A stretch of 21,414 bases of DNA from an uncultured Lachnospiraceae bacterium (lineage in GTDB: Bacteria > Bacillota > Clostridia > Lachnospirales > Lachnospiraceae). Position numbers and translations under genes: made by a program. The notes beneath the pieces are model-generated. The model did not search any database, was not told the DNA's origin, and saw only the letters and a list, made by a program, of their open reading frames with translations. Shown here piece after piece: positions 6,909-14,870 of the stretch. The stretch lies in assembly GCA_910586125.1 (NCBI GenBank), contig CAJUHP010000037.1:1-21414 (forward strand), in the 5' to 3' direction. The first letter of the stretch is position 1; each line of letters starts with the position of its first letter.

Positions 6909-8144
6909 ATGAGGATGCGCTCCTCCAATATCTATACGGTCGCCCAGGTCAACGGCTACATCAAAGGCATGTTTGTGCAGGATTTTCTGCTGTCCGGGCT
7001 GTGTGTCCAGGGCGAGGCGTCCAATGTGAAATACCATTCTTCTGGTCATATCTATTTTACGCTCAAGGATGAAAGCGGTTCTCTGGCAGCGGTTATGTTT
7101 GCCGGCAGTCGAAAAGGACTGTCTTTTCCCCTGAGAGACGGACAGCGGATTCTGGTGACAGGCCAGATTAATGTTTATGAGAGGGATGGGCGCTATCAGC
7201 TCTATGCAAAAGAGATCCGGCCCGACGGTCTGGGAGAGCTGTATCAGCGCTTTGAGCAGTTAAAGACGGAGCTGGAAGAGAGAGGGATGTTTGCCGCGCA
7301 GTATAAACAGCCGATCCCGACGTTCGTTCACCGGCTCGGCGTGGTGACGGCGCCCACCGGAGCGGCGATCCGGGATATCATCACGGTAGCCCGCCGGAGA
7401 AATCCGTATATCGAGATTCTGCTGTATCCCGCATTGGTGCAGGGGGAAGGCGCGGCCCACAGTGTTGCCTGCGGCATCCGGGAACTTTCCCGCCGGGGGG
7501 TGGACTGTATCATCGCAGGGCGGGGCGGCGGTTCTCTGGAAGATCTGTGGGCATTCAATGAAGAGGAGGTGGCGCAGGCCATTTTTGACTGTGAGACGCC
7601 TCTTATTTCGGCGGTAGGCCATGAGACGGATACAACGATTGCAGATTATGTGGCGGATCTGCGTGCGCCGACGCCGTCGGCAGCCGCGGAGCTGGCCGTT
7701 TATGATTACTATGATTTTATGGACAGTCTGCGGGAAAAGCAGGCGTTTTTAAACCGCCGGATGCAGGACAGGCTCAGCGACGAACGGGATCGGGTGAAGA
7801 GGCTGGAGCTGAGCCTCCGGCTCTACCGGCCGGAGTACCGCATTGCTAACCTGCGGCAGACTCTGAGCGATAACCAGGAGAGGCTGCGCGCGGCGATGGA
7901 GCGCCGTCTGGAGCGGGAACGCCATCAGTTGAATCTGGCGGCAGCCAGGCTGGACAGCCTGAGCCCTCTGAAGCGGCTGGGAGGCGGATACGGGTTTGTG
8001 GCGGATACGTCCGGTGCGGCGGTGGAGTCGGTGCAGAGCGTGCAGACAGGACAGATGCTGCGGATCACGCTGGCGGACGGCAGGCTTTTTGCGCAGGTGA
8101 CAGGAAGCGAAGGGTTAAAAGAGCCGGAGGAAGGCTCAAGGTAA
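6909..8144 (+). CDS. xseA: Exodeoxyribonuclease VII large subunit
   Basis: XseA with XseB forms exonuclease VII, which degrades single-stranded DNA from both ends into acid-soluble oligonucleotides. The 411-residue product has the N-terminal OB-fold domain (about 7-105, with QGEASNVKYHSSGHIYFTLKD), the catalytic core (about 130-330: VVTAPTGAAIRDI, IIAGRGGGSLEDLWAFN at 201-217, SAVGHETDTTIADYVAD at 234-250), and an Arg-rich coiled-coil region to about 360. Length is in the normal range. It begins directly after the nusB stop, with a second possible ATG two codons in. folD, which lies between nusB and xseA in B. subtilis, is missing. Confidence 0.95.
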   Translation: MRMRSSNIYTVAQVNGYIKGMFVQDFLLSGLCVQGEASNVKYHSSGHIYFTLKDESGSLAAVMFAGSRKGLSFPLRDGQRILVTGQINVYERDGRYQLYAKEIRPDGLGELYQRFEQLKTELEERGMFAAQYKQPIPTFVHRLGVVTAPTGAAIRDIITVARRRNPYIEILLYPALVQGEGAAHSVACGIRELSRRGVDCIIAGRGGGSLEDLWAFNEEEVAQAIFDCETPLISAVGHETDTTIADYVADLRAPTPSAAAELAVYDYYDFMDSLREKQAFLNRRMQDRLSDERDRVKRLELSLRLYRPEYRIANLRQTLSDNQERLRAAMERRLERERHQLNLAAARLDSLSPLKRLGGGYGFVADTSGAAVESVQSVQTGQMLRITLADGRLFAQVTGSEGLKEPEEGSR

Positions 8145-8249
8145 AAACGACAGGAAATCCCCCTATGTTGCCGGTATGGCCCCAGTTACAGAGGAAAAAG
8201 ATGAGAATCTGAATCCGCTGGCTGGCAGGGGAAGGAGCAGGGAGACGGC

Positions 8250-8516
8250 ATGGAAAGACGCAGAAAAGAGGCCGCGGCAGAAGGCGGGCCGGAGGCCGGA
8301 AAAAAGGGAGAAATACAGGAACTTACATTGGAGCAGGCGTTTTTGCGGCTGAATGAAATTTTGGCGGAGCTGGATCGCGGCGGTCAGAGCCTGGAGGATG
8401 CCTTTGCCTCCTATGCCAGAGGAATGGAAATGGTTCGTCTGTGCAACGCAAGGATAGATAAAGTGGAAAAACAATGTCTGGTAATCAGTGAAAGCGGGGA
8501 TGATTATGAGCTTTGA
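8250..8516 (+). CDS. xseB: Exodeoxyribonuclease VII small subunit
   Basis: The 88-residue product contains the XseB core LTLEQAFLRLNEILAELD ... SLEDAFASYARGME and the C-terminal CNARIDKVEKQ. The N-terminus carries an extra charged stretch of about 24 residues (Arg/Glu/Ala/Gly-rich) before the core. AAGGAG at 8232-8237 and GGGAG nearer the ATG support the start, and the frame is closed by a stop upstream with no alternative start codon. A 105-base gap without recognisable gene or terminator separates it from xseA. The 3' end overlaps ispA. Confidence 0.92.
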   Translation: MERRRKEAAAEGGPEAGKKGEIQELTLEQAFLRLNEILAELDRGGQSLEDAFASYARGMEMVRLCNARIDKVEKQCLVISESGDDYEL

Positions 8517-9393
8517 GAAACAGAAAAAACAGAAGGCGGAAGAAATCGAACAGATTATTCAGTCATTTTTGCCGGAGGAGTCTGGTTTCCAGAAGACAAT
8601 ATTTTCCTCGATGAACTACAGTGTTATGGTTGGAGGCAAACGTCTGCGGCCGATGATTCTGGCGGAGACATATCGGTTATTCGGAGGAAAGGAGAAGGTA
8701 GTCGAACCTTTTATGGCGGCTATGGAAATGATTCACTCTTCCTCTCTGGTCCATGATGATCTTCCGGCTATGGATGGAGATGAGTACCGCCGGGGGCAGC
8801 AGACGACCTGGGTGCGGTACGGGGAAGGCATGGGGATCCTGGCCGGAGACGCGCTGATGATCTATGCGTTTGAGACAGCGTCAAAGGCATTTGCTCTGTG
8901 CGCCTGCCCGGAGCGTGTGGGGACCGCTATCGGCATTCTGGCGCGCAAGACAGGTGTCTACGGCATGATCGGCGGCCAGACGGTGGATGTGGAGCTGACG
9001 GATCAGCCAATGACAGCAGAGCAGTTGGATTTTGTCTATCGTCTGAAGACAGGAGCGCTGCTGGAAGCTTCCATGATGATCGGCGCGGTTTTGGCGGGAG
9101 CCACACGGGAGGAAGTGGAGGCGGTAGAACAGATTGCCTGCGAGATCGGCGTGGCTTTTCAGATTCAGGACGATATTTTAGATGTTATCAGCACGACGGA
9201 GATACTGGGCAAGCCGGTCGGCAGCGACGAGAAAAATCATAAGACGACGTATGTCAGCCTTTACGGGCTGGAAGAGGCAAAGAGGAGGGTAGCGGAATTG
9301 TCCGAGCATGCTTTGGCGTCTCTGCGCAGCCTGAACGGAAAGAACGAATATCTGGAAGAGCTGTTTATCAGTCTGATGGATCGGGAGTGCTGA
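8506..9393 (+). CDS. ispA: Polyprenyl synthetase, probable (2E,6E)-farnesyl diphosphate synthase
   Basis: The 295-residue product is a trans-isoprenyl diphosphate synthase that condenses IPP with DMAPP/GPP, most likely giving farnesyl diphosphate. The first aspartate-rich motif is DDLPAMD (84-90), the form with a two-residue insertion found in bacterial FPP synthases. The second is DDILD (222-226). GGKRLRP (43-49) and the KTG at 181-183 are also conserved. I chose ATG 8506 (MSFEKQ), inside the last codons of xseB; GTG 8488 and ATG 8500 are alternatives that add up to six residues. Product chain length is inferred from family resemblance. dxs, usually next, is absent. Confidence 0.9.
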   Translation: MSFEKQKKQKAEEIEQIIQSFLPEESGFQKTIFSSMNYSVMVGGKRLRPMILAETYRLFGGKEKVVEPFMAAMEMIHSSSLVHDDLPAMDGDEYRRGQQTTWVRYGEGMGILAGDALMIYAFETASKAFALCACPERVGTAIGILARKTGVYGMIGGQTVDVELTDQPMTAEQLDFVYRLKTGALLEASMMIGAVLAGATREEVEAVEQIACEIGVAFQIQDDILDVISTTEILGKPVGSDEKNHKTTYVSLYGLEEAKRRVAELSEHALASLRSLNGKNEYLEELFISLMDREC

Positions 9394-9405
9394 GCGGAAG
9401 GAACG

Positions 9406-9429
9406 TTTTGAGAAGCGCTGCCCTCAAAA
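9406..9429 (+). repeat. Inverted repeat in the ispA-tlyA gap
   Basis: TTTTGAG (9406-9412) and CTCAAAA (9423-9429) form a perfect 7-bp stem with a 10-base loop in the 77-base gap where dxs is expected in related genomes. No T-tract follows on the + strand, so it is a weak terminator at best. A short direct repeat AGTCATA (9430-9436 and 9445-9451) follows. Role unknown. Confidence 0.35.
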
Positions 9430-9470
9430 AGTCATAGCTGTCTGAGTCATATTACCATGGAGGATACTGG

Positions 9471-10277
9471 ATGAAAGAACGCCTGGATGTTTTGCTGGCA
9501 AACCGGGGGCTGGCTTCTTCCCGCGAGAAAGCCAAGGCCATGATTATGGAGGGGATCGTCTATGTAAATGGTCAAAAAGAGGATAAGGCGGGAACGCTTT
9601 TTGATACCGAGGCTCCTTTGGAAGTTCGGGGGACGGCGCTGCCCTATGTGAGCCGGGGAGGATTGAAGCTGGAAAAGTCTGTAAAAAGCTTTTCCCTGAA
9701 TCTGAACGGGTTGGTCTGCCTGGATGTGGGCGCTTCCACCGGAGGTTTTACGGACTGTATGTTGCAGAACGGAGCGGCAAAGGTCTATGCCATTGATGTG
9801 GGCCGCGGCCAGTTGGACTGGAAACTGCGCAACGATCCGAGAGTAGTCTGTATGGAAAAAACCAATATCCGCTATGTACAGCCGGCGGATATCGGGGAGG
9901 AAGCGTCTTTTTGCTCTATCGACGTATCCTTTATTTCGCTGACAAAGGTGCTGGGGCCGGTGAGGGAGCTTCTGAAATCCGATGGTCAGATCGTGTGCCT
10001 GGTAAAGCCGCAGTTTGAGGCGGGCAGAGAGAAGGTCGGCAAGAAGGGCGTGGTCCGGGATCCTCAGGTGCATGAGGAAGTCTTACATAAGGTGATTTCT
10101 TGGGCGTTGGATCTGGGATTTGTGGTTCTTCACCTGGATTTCTCTCCGATTAAGGGGCCGGAAGGCAATATTGAATATCTGCTTCATCTGAATAAGGACA
10201 AAACGAGGGGCGAAGGTGCCGTGGATTCGGTCGATCCGGAGCAGGTGGTGAAAAAAGCGCATGAGGCATTGGGATGA
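9471..10277 (+). CDS. tlyA: TlyA family rRNA 2'-O-methyltransferase / hemolysin-like protein
   Basis: The 268-residue product has an N-terminal S4 RNA-binding domain (about 1-60: RLDVLLANRGLASSREKAK, GIVYVNGQ) followed by an FtsJ-type methyltransferase domain. The S-adenosylmethionine loop LDVGASTGGFTDC lies at 84-96. The Lys/Asp/Lys/Glu-type catalytic residues plausibly include K66 (SRGGLKLEKS), D151 (SIDVSFIS) and K179 (LVKPQFEAG). TlyA proteins methylate 16S and/or 23S rRNA; the B. subtilis counterpart is yqxC. GGAGG at 9459-9463 lies 7 bases before ATG. It overlaps nadK by 4 bases (ATGA). Confidence 0.92.
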   Translation: MKERLDVLLANRGLASSREKAKAMIMEGIVYVNGQKEDKAGTLFDTEAPLEVRGTALPYVSRGGLKLEKSVKSFSLNLNGLVCLDVGASTGGFTDCMLQNGAAKVYAIDVGRGQLDWKLRNDPRVVCMEKTNIRYVQPADIGEEASFCSIDVSFISLTKVLGPVRELLKSDGQIVCLVKPQFEAGREKVGKKGVVRDPQVHEEVLHKVISWALDLGFVVLHLDFSPIKGPEGNIEYLLHLNKDKTRGEGAVDSVDPEQVVKKAHEALG

Positions 10278-11092
10278 AACATTTTTTGTTGATTGCAAAT
10301 GAGAGTAAGCCAAAAGCTGTGGCGATGGCTGAGCATGTAAAAATGTTTTTGGAAGAGCGGGGCTGTGTCTGCACAAGACAGGTGACAAAGCAGACCGACT
10401 GTGTGCTGGTGTTCGGCGGCGACGGAACACTTCTGCAGGCGGCCAGAAACCTGCGGGATCAGGAGCTTCCTTTTCTGGGAATCAATCTGGGGCGTCTCGG
10501 CTATCTGGCGGAGGTGGATCCGGATCACGTGGAGGAGGCGCTCTCGTCTCTGCTTCATGGTCCGGTTCCTGTGGAAAAACGGATGATGCTGTTCGGACAG
10601 GTATTGCGGGAGGGAAATGTGCTGCATGAAGACGTATCCCTCAACGACATTGCCATCGGCAGCAGAGGCATGGCTGTTTTGATTTTTAGAGTATTTGTGG
10701 ATGGAGAGTACCTGACCACTTACCAGGCGGACGGCATGGTGGTGGCTTCCCCCACCGGTTCAACCGCCTATAATCTGTCAGCCGGCGGGCCGGTGGTCAA
10801 TCCGCAGGCTTCTCTTTTAGTGCTGACGCCGGTCAGTCCGCACACGCTGATCAGCCGGAGCATTGTGCTGGAGTCCCGTTCGGTGGTGGAGCTGGAAATT
10901 CTGCGCCATCCCTCCAGACAGGGGACAGAGAGCTGCGTCAGCTTTGACGGCGATGTGATCATGTCTCTGCAGCCAAAAGACCGGGTGCGGATCTGCCGCT
11001 CCGAACAGACAACCCGCATCATCAAGTTGAATAAACTCAGTTTCTTGGAAACCCTGCGCAGAAAGATGGGGGATCGACAGGAGGAAGAATGA
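10274..11092 (+). CDS. nadK: NAD kinase
   Basis: NAD kinase phosphorylates NAD to NADP using ATP or polyphosphate. The 272-residue product shows the GGDGT motif (48-52, in VFGGDGTLLQAAR), the NLGRLGYL segment (71-78), an ND pair (124-125) in the place of the usual NE/D motif, and the Gly-rich TGSTAYNLSAGGPVV (161-175). The ATG overlaps the tlyA stop and its own stop overlaps the argR start (ATGA), so tlyA-nadK-argR are probably translationally coupled. This insertion of nadK between tlyA and argR is common in Clostridia but differs from B. subtilis. Confidence 0.94.
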   Translation: MKHFLLIANESKPKAVAMAEHVKMFLEERGCVCTRQVTKQTDCVLVFGGDGTLLQAARNLRDQELPFLGINLGRLGYLAEVDPDHVEEALSSLLHGPVPVEKRMMLFGQVLREGNVLHEDVSLNDIAIGSRGMAVLIFRVFVDGEYLTTYQADGMVVASPTGSTAYNLSAGGPVVNPQASLLVLTPVSPHTLISRSIVLESRSVVELEILRHPSRQGTESCVSFDGDVIMSLQPKDRVRICRSEQTTRIIKLNKLSFLETLRRKMGDRQEEE

Positions 11093-11538
11093 AAGGACGG
11101 CGTCAGGACAAAATCCTGGAAATCATCGAAAAATATGAGGTAACAACGCAGGAGGAACTGGCGGACCGGCTGAACGAGGCAGGCTTTCGTGTGACACAGG
11201 CAACGGTATCCCGCGACATTCGGGAACTGCATCTGTTTAAGGTGGCCGGCAGCAGCGGCCGGCAGAAATATGCGGCGCTGCCGGGAAAAGAGGAGGAAGG
11301 TGTGGCAAGCCGGTATATGGATACCTTTCGGGCCGGTTTTGTCTCCGTGGCCCAGGCGCAGAATATCATGGTGATCCGCACGGCTTCCGGCATGGCCGGG
11401 GGTGTGGCAGCGGCGCTGGACGCTATGAATTTTACCGAGATCGTCGGGAGCATTGCCGGGGACGACACGATTCTGTGCGCCGTCGGCAGCACCGAGGAGA
11501 CAACGGCTCTAGTGGAAAAAATCCGGGCCATGGTATAG
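11089..11538 (+). CDS. argR: Arginine repressor
   Basis: ArgR (AhrC) is an arginine-responsive DNA-binding hexamer that represses arginine biosynthesis genes. The 149-residue product has the winged-helix domain (1-65: TTQEELADRLNEAGFRVTQA and TVSRDIRELHL) and the C-terminal oligomerisation/arginine-binding domain with TASGMAGGVAAALD (98-111) and the SIAGDDTI aspartate pair (D125, D126). Length is typical. It overlaps nadK and lies 22 bases before recN, the usual arrangement in Firmicutes. Confidence 0.95.
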   Translation: MKGRRQDKILEIIEKYEVTTQEELADRLNEAGFRVTQATVSRDIRELHLFKVAGSSGRQKYAALPGKEEEGVASRYMDTFRAGFVSVAQAQNIMVIRTASGMAGGVAAALDAMNFTEIVGSIAGDDTILCAVGSTEETTALVEKIRAMV

Positions 11539-11560
11539 TCCGGGCCAGAGGAGGAAATAC

Positions 11561-13240
11561 ATGCTTTTAACCATTCATGTAAAAAATTTTGCTCTGATCG
11601 ATGAGGCGGAGCTGTCTCTGGGACCCGGCGTTCAGATTTTGACCGGGGAGACCGGCGCTGGCAAATCCATTCTGATTGACGCAGTGACGGCGGCGCTGGG
11701 GGGCAAAGCACCAAAAGACATGATCCGCAAAGGGGCGGACAGCGCTTTCGTGGAACTGATATTTGACGTCACGGGACCACAGAAGCAGGCGGTTTTGCAG
11801 GAGATGGATATTCCGGCAGAGGACGGAGAGTTGATTGTAAGCCGGCGGATCACCGACGGCCGCAGCGTATGCAAAATAAACGGCGTGACGGTGACGCAGG
11901 CCATGGCGCGCCGGGCTACGGGACTTCTGATCGACATACACGGCCAGCATGAGCATCAGTCGCTCCTGCATAAGACGAAGCATCTGGAGATCCTGGACGC
12001 TTTTATCCGGGAGCAGGCGGAGCCTCTAAAGCAGAAGCTGGATCAGAGCTATAACCGCTACAGCGCGTGCAAAAAGGAGAGGGAGACATTTACCCTGGAC
12101 AGCGAAGCGCGCCGCCGGGAGATGGATTTCTGCCGTTTTGAGCTGCAGGAGATCGAGAATGCCAGGCTGCGGCCGGGCGAGGAGGAAGAACTGTCCGCCA
12201 GACTCCGCCGGATGTCCCACTCGCGAAAAATTGTCGAGGGCATGAACCGGATCTACCAGGTGATCGACGGGGAGACAGAAGACTCAGCGGGAGATCGCAT
12301 CGGTGCGGCGGCCAGAGAGATGGCGCAGATTGCAGAATACGATGAGAATCTATCGGATCTGCAGGAACAGCTCTTTCATATCGACAGCTTATTGAGCGAT
12401 CTGGGACGACAGATTGGCGACTATATTGAGGAGATGACCTTTGATCCCGGCGAACTGCATGAGACGGAGGAGCGCTTGGATGGGATCCGCAGCCTGTATG
12501 CAAAATACGGCGGCTCCTATGAGAGCGCGATGCAGTACTTCCAGGAAAAAACAGAGCGCTTGCAGGTCCTGGAAGAGTACGATATCCGCAGGGAACAAGT
12601 TCTTAAAGAGTTTGCAGCGGCGGAGAAGGAGATGAGTATTCTCTGTCAGGAATTGTCAAACCTGCGCCGCGACGAGGCGAGACGGCTGACGGAAGCCATC
12701 CGCAGCGCGCTGGTTGATCTGAATTTTCTGGATGTGCAGGTGGCAATGGATTTCAAACAAATCAACGAATACCGCCGCAACGGATACGATGAAGTGGAAT
12801 TTCTGATCTCCACCAATCCCGGTGAAGAGTGCCGCCCTCTGGGACAAGTGGCATCCGGCGGCGAGTTATCCCGAATCATGCTGGCGATCAAATCCGTTTT
12901 GGCGGATACGGACGATATCCCCACCCTGATTTTTGATGAGATCGACACCGGCATCAGCGGGCGGACCGCGCAGAAGGTGGCAGAAAAACTGTCCGGCATC
13001 GGAAAAAGCCATCAGGTTCTGTGCATCACCCATCTGGCGCAGATCGCCGCCATGGCAGACCGCCATTTTCTGATTGAAAAACGTGTCGTTGCCGGAAAGA
13101 CGGCCACCGGAGTAAGAGAACTCGACGAGGACGCCTCCGTTGAAGAACTGGCCCGTCTCACAGGAGGCGCCGAGATGACCGATACAGGGTATCAGCATGC
13201 AAAAGAAATGAAAGAACTGGCAAAACGTACAAAAAATTAA
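11561..13240 (+). CDS. recN: DNA repair protein RecN
   Basis: RecN is an SMC-like ATPase recruited early to DNA double-strand breaks. The 559-residue product has Walker A GETGAGKS at 29-36, long coiled-coil-type Glu/Arg-rich arms (about 150-390), the ABC signature ASGGELSR at 431-438, and Walker B LIFDEIDTGISG at about 456-467 with D459/E460. CITHLAQIAA follows (H-loop). The start has AGAGGAGG upstream. Length is typical of the family (about 560-575). The stop leaves 65 bases to spoIVB. Confidence 0.96.
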   Translation: MLLTIHVKNFALIDEAELSLGPGVQILTGETGAGKSILIDAVTAALGGKAPKDMIRKGADSAFVELIFDVTGPQKQAVLQEMDIPAEDGELIVSRRITDGRSVCKINGVTVTQAMARRATGLLIDIHGQHEHQSLLHKTKHLEILDAFIREQAEPLKQKLDQSYNRYSACKKERETFTLDSEARRREMDFCRFELQEIENARLRPGEEEELSARLRRMSHSRKIVEGMNRIYQVIDGETEDSAGDRIGAAAREMAQIAEYDENLSDLQEQLFHIDSLLSDLGRQIGDYIEEMTFDPGELHETEERLDGIRSLYAKYGGSYESAMQYFQEKTERLQVLEEYDIRREQVLKEFAAAEKEMSILCQELSNLRRDEARRLTEAIRSALVDLNFLDVQVAMDFKQINEYRRNGYDEVEFLISTNPGEECRPLGQVASGGELSRIMLAIKSVLADTDDIPTLIFDEIDTGISGRTAQKVAEKLSGIGKSHQVLCITHLAQIAAMADRHFLIEKRVVAGKTATGVRELDEDASVEELARLTGGAEMTDTGYQHAKEMKELAKRTKN

Positions 13241-13270
13241 TGTGTGATTTTTATAAATCTTCGCATACTA
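13241..13270 (+). promoter_or_regulatory. Possible forespore (sigma-G-type) promoter for spoIVB
   Basis: CATACTA (13264-13270) matches the sigma-G -10 pattern CATNNTA exactly, and TGTGTG (13241-13246), 17 bases upstream, partly matches the sigma-G -35 (TGNATR). spoIVB is known to be expressed in the forespore in B. subtilis. The -35 is imperfect, so this is a tentative assignment. Confidence 0.4.
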
Positions 13271-13305
13271 ACAGGGAATATTTTCTGTGGTTGCGGAGGT
13301 TTTTT

Positions 13306-14583
13306 ATGTCTCGAAGAAATAAGTTACGCAGGCTTCTGATTTATGTGCTTCTATGCAGTACTATTTTTACCGGTTTCTTTTCAATTTATTATGTGAGAAG
13401 GATGATTCCTGAGAAATTGCGCGTAGTTCGCGGGGAGGAGAACCAGATCCAGCTCCAACTGCCGCTGTCGGCCACATTGACGGCTCAGGGACGGGAGGTT
13501 ACGTTAAGCGACGCCTCCAACATTCCTTCGGATCAGATTCATGTGCTGTTAAACGATGGGTTTTCGCTCTATTCCGAGCAGTTGGGAGAATATGAGCTGG
13601 CATTGGATCTGTTTGGACTGTTTCGTTTTCAGAGTATTGAAGTGGAAGTGGTGGACACCGAGATGGTGGTTCCCTGCGGCTGTCCAATCGGCATCTATCT
13701 GGAGACCGACGGCATTCTCATTGTGGGAACCGGCCAGATAACGGCGATGGATGGAACCGTCTCAGAACCGGCCTATGGGATCGTGCGCTCCGGCGACTAT
13801 ATTCTGGCGGCTGACGGTCAGGCGGTGGAGACAAAAGAGGAATTGATCGACGTAATCTGCGCCTCAGGGGGAGCAGATGTCGTGCTGACCATTCGCCGGA
13901 ATGGGGAAGAACTCACGGTAAAATTGCCCGTGGTTCAGACCGCGTCGGAGGAGTACAAGGCCGGCATCTGGGTTCGCGACGATACACAGGGCATCGGCAC
14001 GCTGTCTTATGTGGATATGGACGGAGGTTTTGGAGCGCTGGGACACGGCATCAGCGATGCGGATACCGGGCAGTTGATCGAGGATGAGGGAGGAATTCTG
14101 TATGACGCGATCATTCGATCTGTCACAAAAGGGACGATGGGAAGCCCTGGTTCTCTGGCCGGGGTGATCAATTACAGCGAGAGCAGCCGTCTGGGTGTAA
14201 TCTATGAAAATACCGATAAGGGAATCTATGGAACACTGTCTGACCAGCCGAAAGCCCGCTTTGATTCGATGGAGTGTCTTCCGGTGGGATACCGGCAGGA
14301 TGTGTCTGTCGGCCCGGCCGTTATCCGCTGCTGTGTGGACGGGACAATCCGGGATTTTGATATCCAGATTACCCGCGTGGATCTGACAAGCCGGGATAAT
14401 AAGGGTATGGTAATTCAGGTGACGGACCCGGATCTCCTGGCGCTGACGGGCGGAATCGTGCAGGGTATGAGCGGCAGCCCGATTCTTCAGAATGGGAAGA
14501 TGGTGGGAGCAGTGACGCATGTGTTTGTGCAGGACAGTGCGAAAGGGTATGGGATATTTATTGAGAATATGCTGGAGCATTGA
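13306..14583 (+). CDS. spoIVB: SpoIVB serine peptidase (family S55)
   Basis: SpoIVB is made in the forespore, crosses the inner forespore membrane, and cleaves SpoIVFA to switch on pro-sigma-K processing. The 425-residue product has an N-terminal basic and transmembrane segment (about 9-30), a PDZ domain (about 152-210, with YGIVRSGDYILAADGQ), and the S55 peptidase domain. The triad is visible by family alignment: H247 in GALGHGISD, D376 in TDPDLLAL, S391 in GMSGSPILQNGK. I chose ATG 13306 with GCGGAGGT at 13293-13300; an in-frame start at 13240 lacks such a site. spo0A, its usual next gene, does not follow. Confidence 0.95.
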   Translation: MSRRNKLRRLLIYVLLCSTIFTGFFSIYYVRRMIPEKLRVVRGEENQIQLQLPLSATLTAQGREVTLSDASNIPSDQIHVLLNDGFSLYSEQLGEYELALDLFGLFRFQSIEVEVVDTEMVVPCGCPIGIYLETDGILIVGTGQITAMDGTVSEPAYGIVRSGDYILAADGQAVETKEELIDVICASGGADVVLTIRRNGEELTVKLPVVQTASEEYKAGIWVRDDTQGIGTLSYVDMDGGFGALGHGISDADTGQLIEDEGGILYDAIIRSVTKGTMGSPGSLAGVINYSESSRLGVIYENTDKGIYGTLSDQPKARFDSMECLPVGYRQDVSVGPAVIRCCVDGTIRDFDIQITRVDLTSRDNKGMVIQVTDPDLLALTGGIVQGMSGSPILQNGKMVGAVTHVFVQDSAKGYGIFIENMLEH

Positions 14584-14606
14584 GTCCGGGCAGACCGAGG
14601 AAGGGG

Positions 14607-14647
14607 AATCACAGCAGGTAGCTTGCTCACTTCTGTGATTTTTCTTC
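14607..14647 (+). terminator. Rho-independent terminator after spoIVB
   Basis: AATCACAG (14607-14614) pairs with CTGTGATT (14633-14640), followed by the T-tract TTTTTCTT. The 18-base loop contains a smaller AGCA/TGCT inverted repeat. It closes the tlyA-spoIVB transcription unit and marks the edge of the conserved block before the AT-rich cas leader. Confidence 0.75.
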
Positions 14648-14727
14648 CCTTGGCTGTGTGGCAAGCAGAAGATGATATAATCGCGAAGTAGCATCAAAAT
14701 GTAAAACTGCGCAAAATAAACAAAAAA

Positions 14728-14736
14728 TGTTATAAT
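14728..14736 (+). promoter_or_regulatory. Extended -10 element upstream of the cas operon (secondary)
   Basis: TGTTATAAT is a perfect extended -10 (TGn-TATAAT), but no good -35 is seen 17-18 bases upstream. The same nine bases recur 57 bases downstream in the main candidate promoter. It could be a second start for the cas operon or a chance match in AT-rich DNA. Confidence 0.35.
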
Positions 14737-14763
14737 ATAATTAAAAAGTTTTGTGAAATATGA

Positions 14764-14793
14764 TTGACAAAAAACACTTTTATTTGTTATAAT
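14764..14793 (+). promoter_or_regulatory. cas3p: Main candidate promoter of the cas operon
   Basis: TTGACA (14764-14769) and TATAAT (14788-14793) are both perfect matches to the vegetative consensus, with an 18-base spacer ending in TGT, which makes an extended -10. This predicts strong constitutive transcription of cas3 onward with a leader of about 70 bases. A third extended -10 (TGGTATACT, 14827-14835) lies in the leader without a clear -35. Confidence 0.75.
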
Positions 14794-14870
14794 TTTCAAT
14801 AGCAGAAAAAATAACCAAATTTTTACTGGTATACTTAGAGTTACTATAGTTGCAGCAGAGAGGAATTTCT

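Noticed and set aside
6411..7049. 212-codon open frame on the - strand opposite nusB and the xseA start
   Set aside because: It is the reverse complement of well-supported genes and includes the terminator hairpin; no recognisable protein family.
8176..8352. 58-codon open frame beginning MAPVTEEKDEN in the xseA-xseB gap
   Set aside because: It has no ribosome binding site, overlaps the xseB start in another frame, and its translation becomes Arg-rich shadow sequence. No family recognised.
13864..14799. 311-codon open frame on the - strand opposite spoIVB and the cas leader
   Set aside because: It lies antisense to a clear spoIVB peptidase domain, its translation is His/Arg-rich shadow sequence with an AT-rich N-terminus, no ribosome binding site is visible, and it crosses the spoIVB terminator.
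14584..14870. CRISPR repeats in the cas leader or elsewhere in the window
   Set aside because: No direct repeat of about 32 bases with regular spacing is present. The array of a type I-C locus normally follows cas2 and would lie beyond the window end.
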